Notes: generated by a model from the letters alone, not told the origin. DNA of 64,000 bases from Geosmithia putterillii (GCA_900188575.1 FYEU01000307.1:2198-66197); one strand, 5' to 3'; numbered from the stretch's first letter, positions 23,901 through 32,862 are shown. Program-made: numbers and translations.

Positions 23901-24746
23901 GAGGTCGCCAAAGGGTGTGGGCCATGTCTGTCTGGCAAACTCCAGCGCCCACTGAACAAAGTTGAAAGATTTCGATGCGTTAAAAAGTGAGAATATCTGG
24001 GGTCTGAGGACAGACCAGTACCTTCCAGCGTACTCGGGCCAGTCTGCAGCTGCCTGGGCGTAGTCGGGGACTGCCTGCCTGCGGAGGTCGGAAAATATCT
24101 TCTCTCGGTGGTACTCCTCGGGTTCTCTGTCATTGAAGGCGCTATTCAAAAGAGACAGCCAATATGAAACTACCTTGGAGCTGTTCTGCGGCAAGGGCCT
24201 GTCCCCACTTGTAGATGACCAGCGCCGCAGCTCGACGGCAGGGACCTCAAGAGTCTGGAAGTCTCGGGGTGGCTTCCCCGGAAGAAGAGATAGATAGAAA
24301 AGTAGTCCGTCGCGGCTCATGGTACATTTGTACGCATTGGAGATACTCCTCTGAAACCACAGTGCTTTGGACTTGAGCTCGAGAATAGCTTCCAAGGACA
24401 TAGAGTCAACCTTGGATGGTGGTAGAGAGTTGACCATCTCTAGACAAGTGTCTAGAATTGGTGGGGTTCCTTGAATAGTCGCGCCTTCCCCTTCAGCTTC
24501 CCCGGGGGGCGATGCCTGTGGTCGTGATGAAGACATCGACAGGCATAGGCAGAGAGCTGTCTGCAATTCGTCGAATTGCTTCCAAAGACCTCCGTAGGCA
24601 TTTGGCTGGTCGTCAAGAGTAGCATGTATAAGGCCGGCTGTGTTGGATAGCTCAGAGATATGCCCGGCGAGAACTTCGAGGGCATCTAGGATGGTGTCCA
24701 GGGTCGCGACAAGTGACGACACCGTGTACGGCCCATCTTGCGCCAT
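20976..24746 (-). CDS. Large ankyrin-repeat protein with unrecognised N-terminal region
   Basis: A single exon encoding 1256 residues. Roughly residues 1-300 are helical and match no family I know. From about residue 300 onward there are many degenerate ankyrin repeats, for example SPLHVAAALGLPDLCRDLLSSG, DTLLHMAVSSDSFDMVDILVKSGAKLDAMG, RNIWHYAAATNDMDLLTWL, TPLTHLAAAWGELELIEGLVGLGANFRQMDEDGQSALHYL, and a well-conserved C-terminal group ending GRTPLDLAIEMGSNTNCLELL. Ankyrin arrays bind other proteins. There is no NACHT, NB-ARC or HET domain and no membrane segment, so it is not a standard fungal NLR; a solitary ankyrin scaffold is the safe call. The frame extends upstream on a TTG codon only, so the ATG at 24746 is used. 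Large ankyrin proteins of this kind are often variable between strains. Confidence 0.88.
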   Translation of the reverse strand: MAQDGPYTVSSLVATLDTILDALEVLAGHISELSNTAGLIHATLDDQPNAYGGLWKQFDELQTALCLCLSMSSSRPQASPPGEAEGEGATIQGTPPILDTCLEMVNSLPPSKVDSMSLEAILELKSKALWFQRSISNAYKCTMSRDGLLFYLSLLPGKPPRDFQTLEVPAVELRRWSSTSGDRPLPQNSSKVVSYWLSLLNSAFNDREPEEYHREKIFSDLRRQAVPDYAQAAADWPEYAGRYWSVLRPQIFSLFNASKSFNFVQWALEFARQTWPTPFGDLSTSAEPIMDLTDALCSGTVSPLHVAAALGLPDLCRDLLSSGSLINKQGLWGTPLICALLGWDAFLEGCRRSAWVCPMDDVMYANQDRARTILLLIDAGADCKCRYLMEGESMSILFLSFWASLMMRDESILHKVKEGGARVDEVLGELLQNPEVEDQGAENPELMSSLLTYLFDLSMQQLVDDFNHDGGLNSAVQSLMGRLNLEFASKGGHRKVEGVEDDEMFTLAESAVLQGLTFELRRLALDPRFDPNPESEDEPDCDTLLHMAVSSDSFDMVDILVKSGAKLDAMGQFCRTPVMVVESVKMLEKLVLQYGASTKGTDLDGRNIWHYAAATNDMDLLTWLCGNDPWKAPNLKAVTDRGCTPLAEAFLFIEGLSVQPSTMGPPQLPVAARRLLKDCDDDAFLSSPVPLTHLAAAWGELELIEGLVGLGANFRQMDEDGQSALHYLNFSASAEVVKRLQELCSGIPVESQGGLTPAETIFRNFRPSYDESDPVPSMHPSCKQTLSEDVYSLLLNPSTMEYLDTRNNCFWKRFCSNVIETNPAPANSSRTKRISVLHDSIAKAIKCIVRAGGISDYEEEHGESAVMCFLGGQLEEVSRIIKLYERRPRPSWNVKYFYPSIMQTLENSGPLMVEKFYRSDHAIHLLGEAAVDRKMTLVRHLCAQGVRVLSRGDDDSGPANLDEMFPLDWALEHCSDPEPVGELLKHVTTKELNSAQGQLVEAICSSDSRTLLAKIDLLLHNGLDVNQPPSGPEACSMLGQAILLSCPEVAAALLQRGADPRIGRKGTNTAFYAAWVDDKKTLLDIIRRVGKDFPWEDKQKTYRPTIRNPIFFGNVAHIASCRGSPKVLELLFEMDNMTGLVSHINDLADGRTAAHLAVMGCSERCLRVLHQWGADLSIRDTAGQWTPLHTAFIAHGRSDDTLNELVHTLTELYPAAVKVQDAHGRTPLDLAIEMGSNTNCLELLRKVDVSIDASSN

Positions 24747-25530
24747 CGTTTGACGCGTGACGGACAAGCCGCGACGAACGGAGGTGGACTTCTCAAAGTG
24801 GATTCTGGAGGACTGGCGCAATAGATATTATGCCTAGGTAAGCCACCATTGCATTACGGTTCAATTTTGACGTTGGTGGGTAGAGGAGAAGAAAATAGGG
24901 AGTGGGTTTCCAAACGCGTGGAATGTTCCTGAGAGGCGCTTTGCTTTGCGTTTGCGTTGTTGCGGGAGGTGGATCTGACAAATTATCATTGGCTATGGCT
25001 ACGTACTACGGTGGCATATTAGCGTCAACATGCAAACACCGCATGTATTGGATTTGCCATTTCCCCCCACACACCCAATGTGTGCGTTTGCCAGCATTCG
25101 CATTTAGCTACCTGCCATTATTTCTACACGGTAATATCCCTGTTGGCAGTCTGTACGTAGGCAATGTCCAGTCTCTCTGGCAGTCTTTTTGGCAGTCTGT
25201 TTCTTGGCAGCCTATATGGCAGCCTGTACAAATGACGGTCTGTCTTTTTTTACTGTCTTTTTTATTGGTCGTGCAGATTACCATACACACTGCCAAAGAA
25301 CCGTGTAAAGAGGTAATAGTAAACATGATGGTTAGTACTTATGCTTATAGTACTTTATTCACCTGTACGACGATCTGATTATATGGAATTCGGGGGGGTT
25401 CGGCGTGATCGTGAGCGGTTTCGGGCGGTAAAACAATGCCAGGCATCTGACGAAGCTGGGGAAATTTGGAAACTGGATATTGAAAGTGCACCTTCGAATA
25501 TGACGAGAATTCTGCATAATAGCCATTATC
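24747..25530. other. Intergenic region with GGCAGYCT repeat cluster
   Basis: The 5' flank of the ankyrin gene and the 3' flank of the acyl-CoA ligase gene. The middle holds a cluster of short repeats, listed separately. No gene supported. Confidence 0.5.
25145..25227 (+). repeat. Cluster of five degenerate GGCAGYCT(GT) copies
   Basis: Copies start at 25145 (GGCAGTCTGT), 25179 (GGCAGTCT), 25191 (GGCAGTCTGT), 25206 (GGCAGCCT) and 25218 (GGCAGCCTGT), the last four only 12-15 bp apart. A partial copy (CCAGTCT) lies near 25169. The surrounding DNA is T-rich. Confidence 0.8.
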
Positions 25531-27547
25531 CTATAGCTTAGCCTTGAGCGATTGGCCCTCCTTCTTGGCCTGCTCCTGAAGAACTCTTCTGAGGACCTTC
25601 CCAGACAGCGATTTGGGAATCTCGCTTATGAACCGCACACCTCCCCGAAGTCGCTTGGGAGGGGCGACACGACTGCTGAGCCACTCTGCAATTTCGTTGC
25701 TGAGTTCTTCGCTTTGCTGAATATCCGCTCTAGGGACAATGTAGGCCCGCGGGACCTCAGTATGCTCCTGCTCGTCCCAGACGCCTATAACACAGCAGTC
25801 GGCGACCTTTTCATGTCCGTGGAGTATCTCATCAAGCTCGGCGGGGGGGACTTGGAAACCCTCTAATAACAAAATTCGTGTTAGCTGTTGTATAGAACTC
25901 CCACGCCAAGCGCATCGTTCCTTACTGTATTTAATCAGCTCCTTAATGCGATCAGTAATGTAGAAGTTGCCTTTCTTGTCAACCTTGACGACGTCTCCTG
26001 TCTTGAACCATCCGTCTCTGGTAAATGTTTGTCCTTGGAGATCGGGCCGGCCCCAATACCCACCGAAAACATTAGGGCCCTTGACCAACAGTTCGCCGGA
26101 CTGTCAGACGACATAATTGCAAATTAGCCAAACAATTTGTTTGATAATCATAGCGGCCTGAAGAGAAACTTACTTCACCCTCTTCGACATCTTTCCCATC
26201 AGGGTCAACGATCCTGGCCTGCATGTTTGGGATAAGCCTACCAACAGACCCCTGGAACCGAAGCCACTCGTCCGTCAATTGACTATGGGTGGTGGGGCTG
26301 GTCTCCGAAAGACCATATCCCTGCTTGACGCCGACCTTTAGACGGTCCCAGACCGCCATGACAAGCTCCTTGCTAAGAGGGGCCGCTCCCGAGTTGAACC
26401 ATCTAAGCGAAGAAAGATCGTATTGATCGACGGCGGGGTGCTTTCCCAAGGCCAAGACAATAGGCGGTGGTATGTAGGCAAAGGTAATTCCATGGTCCTG
26501 GATAGCGCGACATGCCTTTTCGATGTCCCACCTTGGCATAACGTGGCATCTTGATCCGGTCATGAGGGTGACGCCGATGACGACGGACAGACCCTGTGAG
26601 GGGGGGAGAAGGATCAGCAGGCGATCCATACAGGTAGGCATAGGGGAACATACATATATGTGGAAGAATGGAAGAACCCCCAAGTGCGAGTCCACATCCC
26701 AGCCGAGTGTTTTGTAATCCATAGCCCCAGCTTGCGAGATGTTGGCCACGATATTTTCGTGAGTCAGAGCCACTCCCTTGGGGAGACCTGTTGTTCCCTG
26801 TATTTTTTTCCCTTCAGTGATCTATAAATTCGGCCTTCAGAAAATTATCGGACTGGTCTTACCGAGCTGTAAACCAGGTACGCTAGGTCCTTCTTGGGGT
26901 CGACCGAGGCCTTCCTGGGAGTCAGCCAGGAGCTCTTTGCAGTAATTTCGGTCCAGTGTTTGAACCCGTCACGGCGAGAGTTTCCGATCAAGATCACACG
27001 GCTGTGGTCGAGTCCAGCCTCGCTAGCAGCCTTGAGTGCGGTCTCTAGGTAAGGAGTTTGCGTGACAAGGGCCTTGGCACCTGCATCCTTTAGCTGGCGG
27101 GCCAGCTCACCAGGCGTATAAGTAGGGTTCGCAGGGCTAGCGACACCACCGGCCCAATGCAGACCAAGGTTGATGACAGGTGTGTCAACGCAATTCGGCG
27201 AGTATAGGGCCAAGATGTCTCCCTTGGCCCAACCAAAAAGATGCTTGAGACCCTGGCCAAATTGGACGGCGAGCTCCCGGATTTCGGAACGGCTATAAGA
27301 GCAGCCGGTGTCGAGGTCCGTAAAGATGGCTAGGTTAAGAGAGAAGGCGGGGTAAGCAAAAGAGGTCACGAGCGAGAATGTATGATTCTAGGGGAATGCT
27401 ATTACCGTGGCTGTCTGGGTAAGGCTTCGGACGCTCCATGAGGAACGTCCACAAGTCAACGGGGGGGATTTCCACGTCTGCGAACGGCGAGGAGATAGAC
27501 ATGTTGAGCTCGTGCAGTTTGTCTTGTCGGATGATTGTGGATGGCAT
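25531..27547 (-). CDS. 4-coumarate-CoA ligase-like acyl-CoA synthetase, peroxisomal (PTS1)
   Basis: ATP-dependent acyl- or aryl-CoA ligase of the ANL superfamily, 559 residues. Exons in coding order: 27547-27406, 27329-26863, 26797-26654, 26593-26174, 26100-25926 and 25862-25531. The splices rebuild the signatures: the phosphate loop SSGTTGLPKG (residues 202-211, spanning exons 2 and 3), QGYGLSETSPTTH, the hinge motif GWFKTGDVVKVDKKGNFYITDRIKELIKYKGFQVPPAELD (across the last intron) and the catalytic-lysine region PKSLSGKVLRR. The C-terminus is AKL, a type-1 peroxisomal targeting signal, so it probably activates a carboxylate inside peroxisomes. In fungi such enzymes act in fatty-acid or phenylpropanoid beta-oxidation, or in siderophore and secondary metabolite side chains; the substrate is not evident. 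The intron between exons 3 and 4 is 60 bp and in frame, but a family comparison calls for its removal. Confidence 0.93.
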
Positions 27548-28068
27548 GGGTCTCAGATGACGTTGCTTGATCAAGGCGGTATGGTCATGCCAATGTTGGT
27601 TGGAGATTTTCTAGTGGACGTACCCCGTGATTGATCAATACTCAATCCTACGCCTGTAGGTAAGTAGTAACTACTACGATAGCAGTGAAAAGTGAATGCA
27701 GGAGCGAGTATGGGAATACCGATAATGGTGTAGAAGATAACGAGACGTCTTATAAATTCTGCACCCCAGATTTGGTGCCTAATACACGTACCTATTGTAA
27801 CCGATAGATGACCATTCTCCCCCGGAGCCATCGGAGGGTGGGGAAGCAAACCGAGGCTCAATACCTCCACTAATGTGGAACCAAGCGTCCATCCGGGGAA
27901 GTTGCGGGGAAGGTGCATGATGGACGAGGCAGGACAGTAAACGAATTTCCACACTTAGACATGCCTAGGAATACGAGATACAAGAATTGCCATATATTAC
28001 ATCATAAGTTACTAGTATATAGATCTAAGTATTACAGAGGGTTACCCCCGTCTTGACGCCCAGTGCAC
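27548..28068. other. Intergenic region between acyl-CoA ligase and lipase genes
   Basis: About 520 bp holding the ligase promoter and the lipase 3' flank; both genes are on the minus strand. A 127-codon minus-strand frame here has no recognisable features. Confidence 0.5.
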
Positions 28069-30054
28069 TCAGTTGCTTAGGCTCTCATTTGTCATACCCA
28101 CCACGGGTGCCACTTCTCCACCACCATGACACCCCGTTGGTATCCGACAATCTTCGCGCACGTCGCACATGTCCCACAGGACATCACGTACCTCAACAAA
28201 GACCTTATCCTTGGCATCCATGGCCCAGATGACATCCAAGTGCTCATACTCCTCAATGACTCTGCTGTGGCACACGCGGACGTGTGGCTCGCGGGCGCTT
28301 TCCAGACGACGTAGGAGCTTACGCCCATCAACGAGCTCATCGTTCCCGGCCACCCACAATGCAAAAGGAGGCACTTTTTCGTTGAACCACGCCGTCGCGA
28401 CTGGGGGGTGTTGACCAAAATCCAATCCTGGTACTGTAGGGGTCAAGCGACCGCCATCGGTCGCCTCATCCATGCGGTCCTCAGCCCGGATAACATCCTC
28501 GGTGGCCAAGATACACTTGTGCTTGGCAAAACCATCGCATCCAAGCCACCAACGCATCGACTCGGCACTCACATATACGGGGGAGAACTGGAACATGCGA
28601 TCTCGAAGTCCTCGATCCCACCGCGCATCGGACCAACCAAATAAGAAGGACAGAACAGTGTAGCCCATCCACCCGTACAGGCGGGCTGGAACGAGCGCAT
28701 GCATGTGCATCATGAATGGGATGAAGGCATGGATGCCAAACACCACGTGGAAAAGACCTGGAGATAGCGCACGCATGAAGCGGAAGTATACCTTGCGGAT
28801 CAGTGGGCCGGCATAGGCAGCAGGCGCCAGAGCGCAAAAGACGGTGATTTTGTTGCCTAAGTCAGGGCACTGCTCCTTTGCAAGCGCCACAAACGTCTGT
28901 GTCGTTCCCTGTGAGTGGCAGATGAGCCCGGTCTTGCTAAAGCCTGTCTCGTATAGAACGCGCGATACCAAGGCAGGCAGGTCAAAGGTCCCAAACTGTC
29001 GTATATTCCAGGTCCACATGTTCGGGTCGTTGTAGTCTAGAGAGACATGGCGGGGATCAAAGCCGCAGCGGTTGTTACCAAGCCAGACATCGTAACCCGC
29101 CTTGCAGAGCCAAAACGCTAGTGAGTCATCGTCGTTGCAGCAAAAGGCCCCCGAGCTCTGCAGGAGTCCGTGTATGAGAAGCACAGGCGCCTTGGGCTTG
29201 CGGTCTGGACTTTCCTGGCGTTGGCTTCTGTTTCTGCTGCTACCACCTTTCCCATGGACCGATGGAATTTGGTGGTCACGTTCTTCGTCGCTGAGCCGGG
29301 TGTATTCTTTGGGATCATAGACATGCCATAGATCGATGATAAACCCATCCTCAGTGTGCACCTTGAAGGGTTCCACGTCAAGGCCGACGCGGCGCGCATA
29401 ATAACCGACGTCGCACACAACCGGATCCTTTCCTCCCTCACTAGGCGGGAACTCCTCCGCCGACCTCTCCGATTCTCCCTCCTGGGAGGCGCCGGCTTGA
29501 TTACGAAGAGACCAGGCCCTTTCCTCAGCAACCCTGACTCTAGCGCGCCGCTTCTCTTCGTCGTATAACGGTCTGTCGATGTCGGCGTCGCGAAACGTTG
29601 CCCAATAAAACACGCGCCTGAAGGTTCGAGGGACGCTCGTCGCAAGGGAACAGACAACAATAGCACCAAGGAAGACGAGGCTCAGGAAGAAGGACGAGGC
29701 TCGGAAAAAAAGGCATCGTAGACTTCGGATCGTCGAGGGCGGGCCGTATTGTGGCAAAGGTGCGAATAACGGGTTTGTATGGGTAGGGAGCATGGGTTCC
29801 TCCAGGCCGCCGCTGGAGCGATGGACGTCAGGGCTGGCTGGTTGATATTCTTTGAGCTCGATCGCTTCGTTTGTATCGGCTGGTCTGTGGGAAGTCTCGT
29901 CCGTTTCCTTAGACAGGAGAGCGCCCGTAAAACGGCTGTCATCTCCCGTGGCCACATGCGGCGCGGCCGATTGTGCTCCCATACCGGCGGCGGTCTCTCG
30001 GTGGCAGTCGGTTACTGCAGTGTCTGATGCGGCGCCACGATAGGGCGATCCCAT
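28069..30054 (-). CDS. Steryl ester hydrolase / acid-lipase-like alpha/beta hydrolase (TGL1/YEH type)
   Basis: A single exon encoding 661 residues. A disordered N-tail of about 110 residues leads to a hydrophobic anchor near residues 118-140 (SSFFLSLVFLGAIVVCSL), then the lipase domain. Marks of the acid-lipase/steryl-ester-hydrolase family are the entry segment DGFIIDLWHVYDP, the oxyanion region PVLLIHGLLQSSGAFCCNDDDSLAFWL, ADGYDVWLGNNRCG-like KAGYDVWLGNNRCG, the nucleophile elbow CHSQG with Ser near residue 381, a late Asp in VAGNDELVD and a His in EYEHLDVIWAMDA. Members free sterols and fatty acids from steryl esters at lipid droplets or the plasma membrane. A charged low-complexity insert (about residues 250-285) interrupts the first beta strands. 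The frame begins on GTG upstream; the ATG at 30054 is the likely start. Confidence 0.9.
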   Translation of the reverse strand: MGSPYRGAASDTAVTDCHRETAAGMGAQSAAPHVATGDDSRFTGALLSKETDETSHRPADTNEAIELKEYQPASPDVHRSSGGLEEPMLPTHTNPLFAPLPQYGPPSTIRSLRCLFFRASSFFLSLVFLGAIVVCSLATSVPRTFRRVFYWATFRDADIDRPLYDEEKRRARVRVAEERAWSLRNQAGASQEGESERSAEEFPPSEGGKDPVVCDVGYYARRVGLDVEPFKVHTEDGFIIDLWHVYDPKEYTRLSDEERDHQIPSVHGKGGSSRNRSQRQESPDRKPKAPVLLIHGLLQSSGAFCCNDDDSLAFWLCKAGYDVWLGNNRCGFDPRHVSLDYNDPNMWTWNIRQFGTFDLPALVSRVLYETGFSKTGLICHSQGTTQTFVALAKEQCPDLGNKITVFCALAPAAYAGPLIRKVYFRFMRALSPGLFHVVFGIHAFIPFMMHMHALVPARLYGWMGYTVLSFLFGWSDARWDRGLRDRMFQFSPVYVSAESMRWWLGCDGFAKHKCILATEDVIRAEDRMDEATDGGRLTPTVPGLDFGQHPPVATAWFNEKVPPFALWVAGNDELVDGRKLLRRLESAREPHVRVCHSRVIEEYEHLDVIWAMDAKDKVFVEVRDVLWDMCDVREDCRIPTGCHGGGEVAPVVGMTNESLSN

Positions 30055-31169
30055 GAGTGACGAGTCGACCACGGAAAATGTCAGGATGCGGCAAGCAGCA
30101 GCGGGGACGGCGCAAGCGGACCCACCATGTTCCAGCGTCGGCGCTCAAATAAATCCGGGGAACATTCGGTGCGCCAAATACTAAGCGATTGTCATGGCGT
30201 GGCCCCTACATGGGCCTCGACGGGGCCCAATATTATATTGATAGAGGTACGTCCACTGTGTATGAATTGCACACCTGAAATTTGTGTACCTCGATGAATC
30301 TTTCTCAATTGTTGATCCCCTTAGTTGCGTGGAATTTGTACTTCTAGTTATCTCACTTTGGGCCCCCCGGGCCCACGTAGGGGCTGCGATTGTCGCCAAG
30401 TAGAAATATATTTACCTTCGTTTCAGCCGGACTCGTGCCTGACTTGACTGTCTAGCAAAAATAAATCACAGACTTGTAATATTTAGCATTCCTATAATAT
30501 TATCGGGGGCTCCATACTCTACGTTTTTATTTACGGTAGGCTTACGGTGGTTTCTTCGATGGTTATGGTGGCTGCCTTTGCCTTTGCGATAGCTATGATG
30601 GCTTTGATGGCCCTGCCTTTGCAAGCCTCTGCGAGGACTTAAAAAACACCCATCAGGACCTGTTGGACCATGTAGAGGTCTTGGAAGCGGGGCTGGCGGT
30701 AGCGATGCTTATTATAATACTCTTGAGCCTTTTGTGTACCGCTGCGGGCGCGGGCAAGGCGCCCGCGGTGTAGGGTGCTGGTGTAGCCGTAGTCTGGTTG
30801 TGGTGATGGTGATAGAAGAGGTGACCATGGCGAGGGGAGCGCAAGACAGAAGAGACGTGGTGCTCATAATGGAAATAAGAGCGTAATAGATGGTGGTGAT
30901 GATCTTCGGAAGAAAAGTGTGGAAGAATGATGATTATTGGAGACCTGCTTGTAGGTGCTCCTGACGAGAATGAGGTAGAAATGGTCCGTCCGCTCCTGCC
31001 ATATATTATTACGGTGACAGAAACACCATAGGTATCACTGACCAATTCTTGTATACATTTATGTATAAAATTCGATGGTACACGGACTAACTCTAGAATA
31101 TGCCCTGTCGGTATCGTACAAATGTCGCCCCTTTAAGTTCTACTCTGCGGCGGTTGCCCATGGCTTTTA
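30055..31169. other. Intergenic region with a possible small coiled-coil/membrane ORF
   Basis: 1.1 kb between the lipase gene (diverging left) and the 3' end of ATP11. It contains the plus-strand open frame at 30540-30773 listed separately. The minus-strand frame 30653-31045 is His/Thr-rich and looks like its shadow. Confidence 0.5.
30540..30773 (+). pseudogene. Possible small-protein exon or gene remnant, coiled coil plus membrane helix
   Basis: An open frame preceded by an in-frame TAG that could itself be a splice acceptor, since there is no ATG at its start. It would encode about 77 residues: a Gly/Tyr/Asp/Cys-rich part with FDGY...YDGFDG repeats, then a helix with heptad character (CEDLKNTHQDLLDHVEVLEAG), then a membrane-like stretch (LAVAMLIIILLSLLC) and a TAG stop. 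The layered composition is more protein-like than nearby frames. No start codon or full gene model can be supported, so it may be the last exon of an unseen gene, a remnant, or chance. Confidence 0.25.
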
Positions 31170-32255
31170 TTAACCCATACGCTCGGCCTCTTCGAGGAGC
31201 TTCTCCACCGTGAACCGCTCGTCACCAGTCGCGAACCAGTTGAGCAATTTTTTGCGCTCCTCAGCCCTCACCTTCCTCTCGCCTGTAAGCTCAGCACGAT
31301 CGCCCTCCCAGCCACCGTAGAAGCGCTGGAGGCACATGACAAGCCACTTGGCCTGCTCCGGTTGGACTCCCCTGCCATCTACAACCTGACCTTGCATGAG
31401 GACGAGTCCGCGCTCGTCAATCAAATCCAGGTGGTGCGTGATCGTCGTGTGAGGCTGCGCGAACTCGCCACGCGCCCTGTACTCGGCCAGTTGTGTGAAG
31501 AGAACGGTGCTGGTACGCGAGGGCGCATCGAATGTCCACTGCATGAAGTGTATCTCAGCCCCCTGGCTCTCGTGGGGGACAGGGAGCACGAATTGCGGTG
31601 CCGTCTTGGCCAACTCTTCCATGGCCTCATAGGTGGACGACGGCATCACGGCGCACAGGTTTTGCGGCGAATTTGCGTGGCGGAGTCTCCAAATCGCCGT
31701 CAGCTCCTTGTCCGGTAGTACACGCGACTTTTCGAGATCAATGATGTCGTCCAGCCCCTTAATAGCGGGCTTCGAGTCCTTGGTGGCCCTTTGGGCTGCC
31801 TGAGCGGCGACGGAGCCTGGCGTAGATGGTGTCGGGCCATCTTTATTCGGCTGGGAGACTGGTGTATTGGGCGCTTGGGGGATTTCGACGCCTGAGTCCT
31901 CGGACGGGGATGGACTTTGCTCGTTCGTAGGTAGGGGACCACTGTTCGGCTGGGACACAGGGGTCTCAGGTGCTTGGGGGATCGGGAACTCGATAGCGTC
32001 CTTCTTGTAGGCGTCCTTGATCTTATCGGAGTAGGCTGTCTTAAGGTCTTCGATGTCTTTGAAGCCCTCGCTCTTGGCCTTGTGGTCAAGCTTGTCGCGG
32101 TATTTGTCGAGGATGGCCTGGGACGGGCGCGTCGTAGCCACGAAGCGTACGTCATGGACTTGGGCCCAGCGTCGCTGGTTGAAGAAACGTGGTGTCCGCG
32201 GCGCGTAGAGGCGGCCAAGGTTCCTCATAGCCGATATGCGTACAGAAGAAGCCAT
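31170..32255 (-). CDS. ATP11: Mitochondrial F1-ATPase assembly factor Atp11 (ATPAF1)
   Basis: Chaperone that binds the free beta subunit of F1-ATPase in the mitochondrial matrix and prevents its aggregation during ATP synthase assembly. Single exon, 361 residues from the ATG at 32255; a further in-frame ATG at 32381 exists, but 32255 gives a classic Arg/Ser-rich presequence (MASSVRISAMRNLGRLYAPRTPRFFNQRRWAQ). The Atp11 domain follows a proline-rich linker: LDDIIDLEKSRVLPDKELTAIWRLRHANSPQNLCAVMPSSTYEAM, then PVPHESQGAEIHFMQWTFDAPSRTSTVLFTQLAEYRARGEFAQPHTTITHHLDL and WLVMCLQRFYGG. The linker carries two near-identical 13-residue units, IPQAPETPVSQPN and IPQAPNTPVSQPN. It diverges from MMS19 across 607 bp. 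Confidence 0.95.
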   Translation of the reverse strand: MASSVRISAMRNLGRLYAPRTPRFFNQRRWAQVHDVRFVATTRPSQAILDKYRDKLDHKAKSEGFKDIEDLKTAYSDKIKDAYKKDAIEFPIPQAPETPVSQPNSGPLPTNEQSPSPSEDSGVEIPQAPNTPVSQPNKDGPTPSTPGSVAAQAAQRATKDSKPAIKGLDDIIDLEKSRVLPDKELTAIWRLRHANSPQNLCAVMPSSTYEAMEELAKTAPQFVLPVPHESQGAEIHFMQWTFDAPSRTSTVLFTQLAEYRARGEFAQPHTTITHHLDLIDERGLVLMQGQVVDGRGVQPEQAKWLVMCLQRFYGGWEGDRAELTGERKVRAEERKKLLNWFATGDERFTVEKLLEEAERMG

Positions 32256-32862
32256 GGTTGCGGCAATTCTGGTTGTTCGAGCGGTGGTAGCGGTGTTATG
32301 TATGGGTAGTTTGGTCGAAGCTTGGCTCTTCTTTTCAATTGAAGAAGGGGCGAATTGATCGCAGCCTCTGCCATGCGTCATGGCTCGGATCCACCAATGT
32401 CTACCGGCTTACCTACCCTGAATGTTTTCCCCAAGTAAAGAAACCCTGGGGAATCCTTACTTCCATCTCGTTCGTGGAAACAAAATGAATAAATGGACTA
32501 CATATTGTTTCTAATACTCTCATTTGTGCCTTTTCGTCCCTGCACGCTCCATGGTTCAGTCATATTTTTCGAATAGCTATAGCAGACCTACCAGTGCTGT
32601 CGGGTGTTATCAAAACACCACCATATGGCTGGACCCGATTGCTAATGCCCCGCCAAACTCTTTGAATGCCCCACCACAAGCTTCAAATCAAGCCTTCACC
32701 CACTTGATCTGCGAACTCCCTCTAGCAATCAACAAACGACAGACCAGGCTGTGAGGGAATCGTTGCCTAGGTTTATCTTACCGGCTTCCTGCAAAACCAC
32801 ATACAACAAACGAACTCTAATCCATCCCAAGGGAAAGGGCGGTCCAGCTGAGGCGTATCGCC
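32256..32862. promoter_or_regulatory. Divergent promoter region, ATP11 / MMS19
   Basis: 607 bp between the two start codons, assumed to hold both promoters. No specific factor site recognised. Confidence 0.5.

Noticed and set aside
20976..24746. The ankyrin protein as an NLR-type immune receptor
   Set aside because: No NACHT/NB-ARC P-loop or HET-type effector domain is visible.
1..31000. A secondary-metabolite gene cluster built around the P450, thioesterase-like protein, MFS pump and acyl-CoA ligase
   Set aside because: There is no PKS, NRPS, terpene synthase, DMATS or cluster regulator, and gaps reach 3 kb.
30653..31045. A His/Thr/Ser-rich minus-strand frame of 130 codons
   Set aside because: It overlaps the more protein-like plus-strand frame and its composition reflects GTG/ATG-rich opposite-strand DNA.
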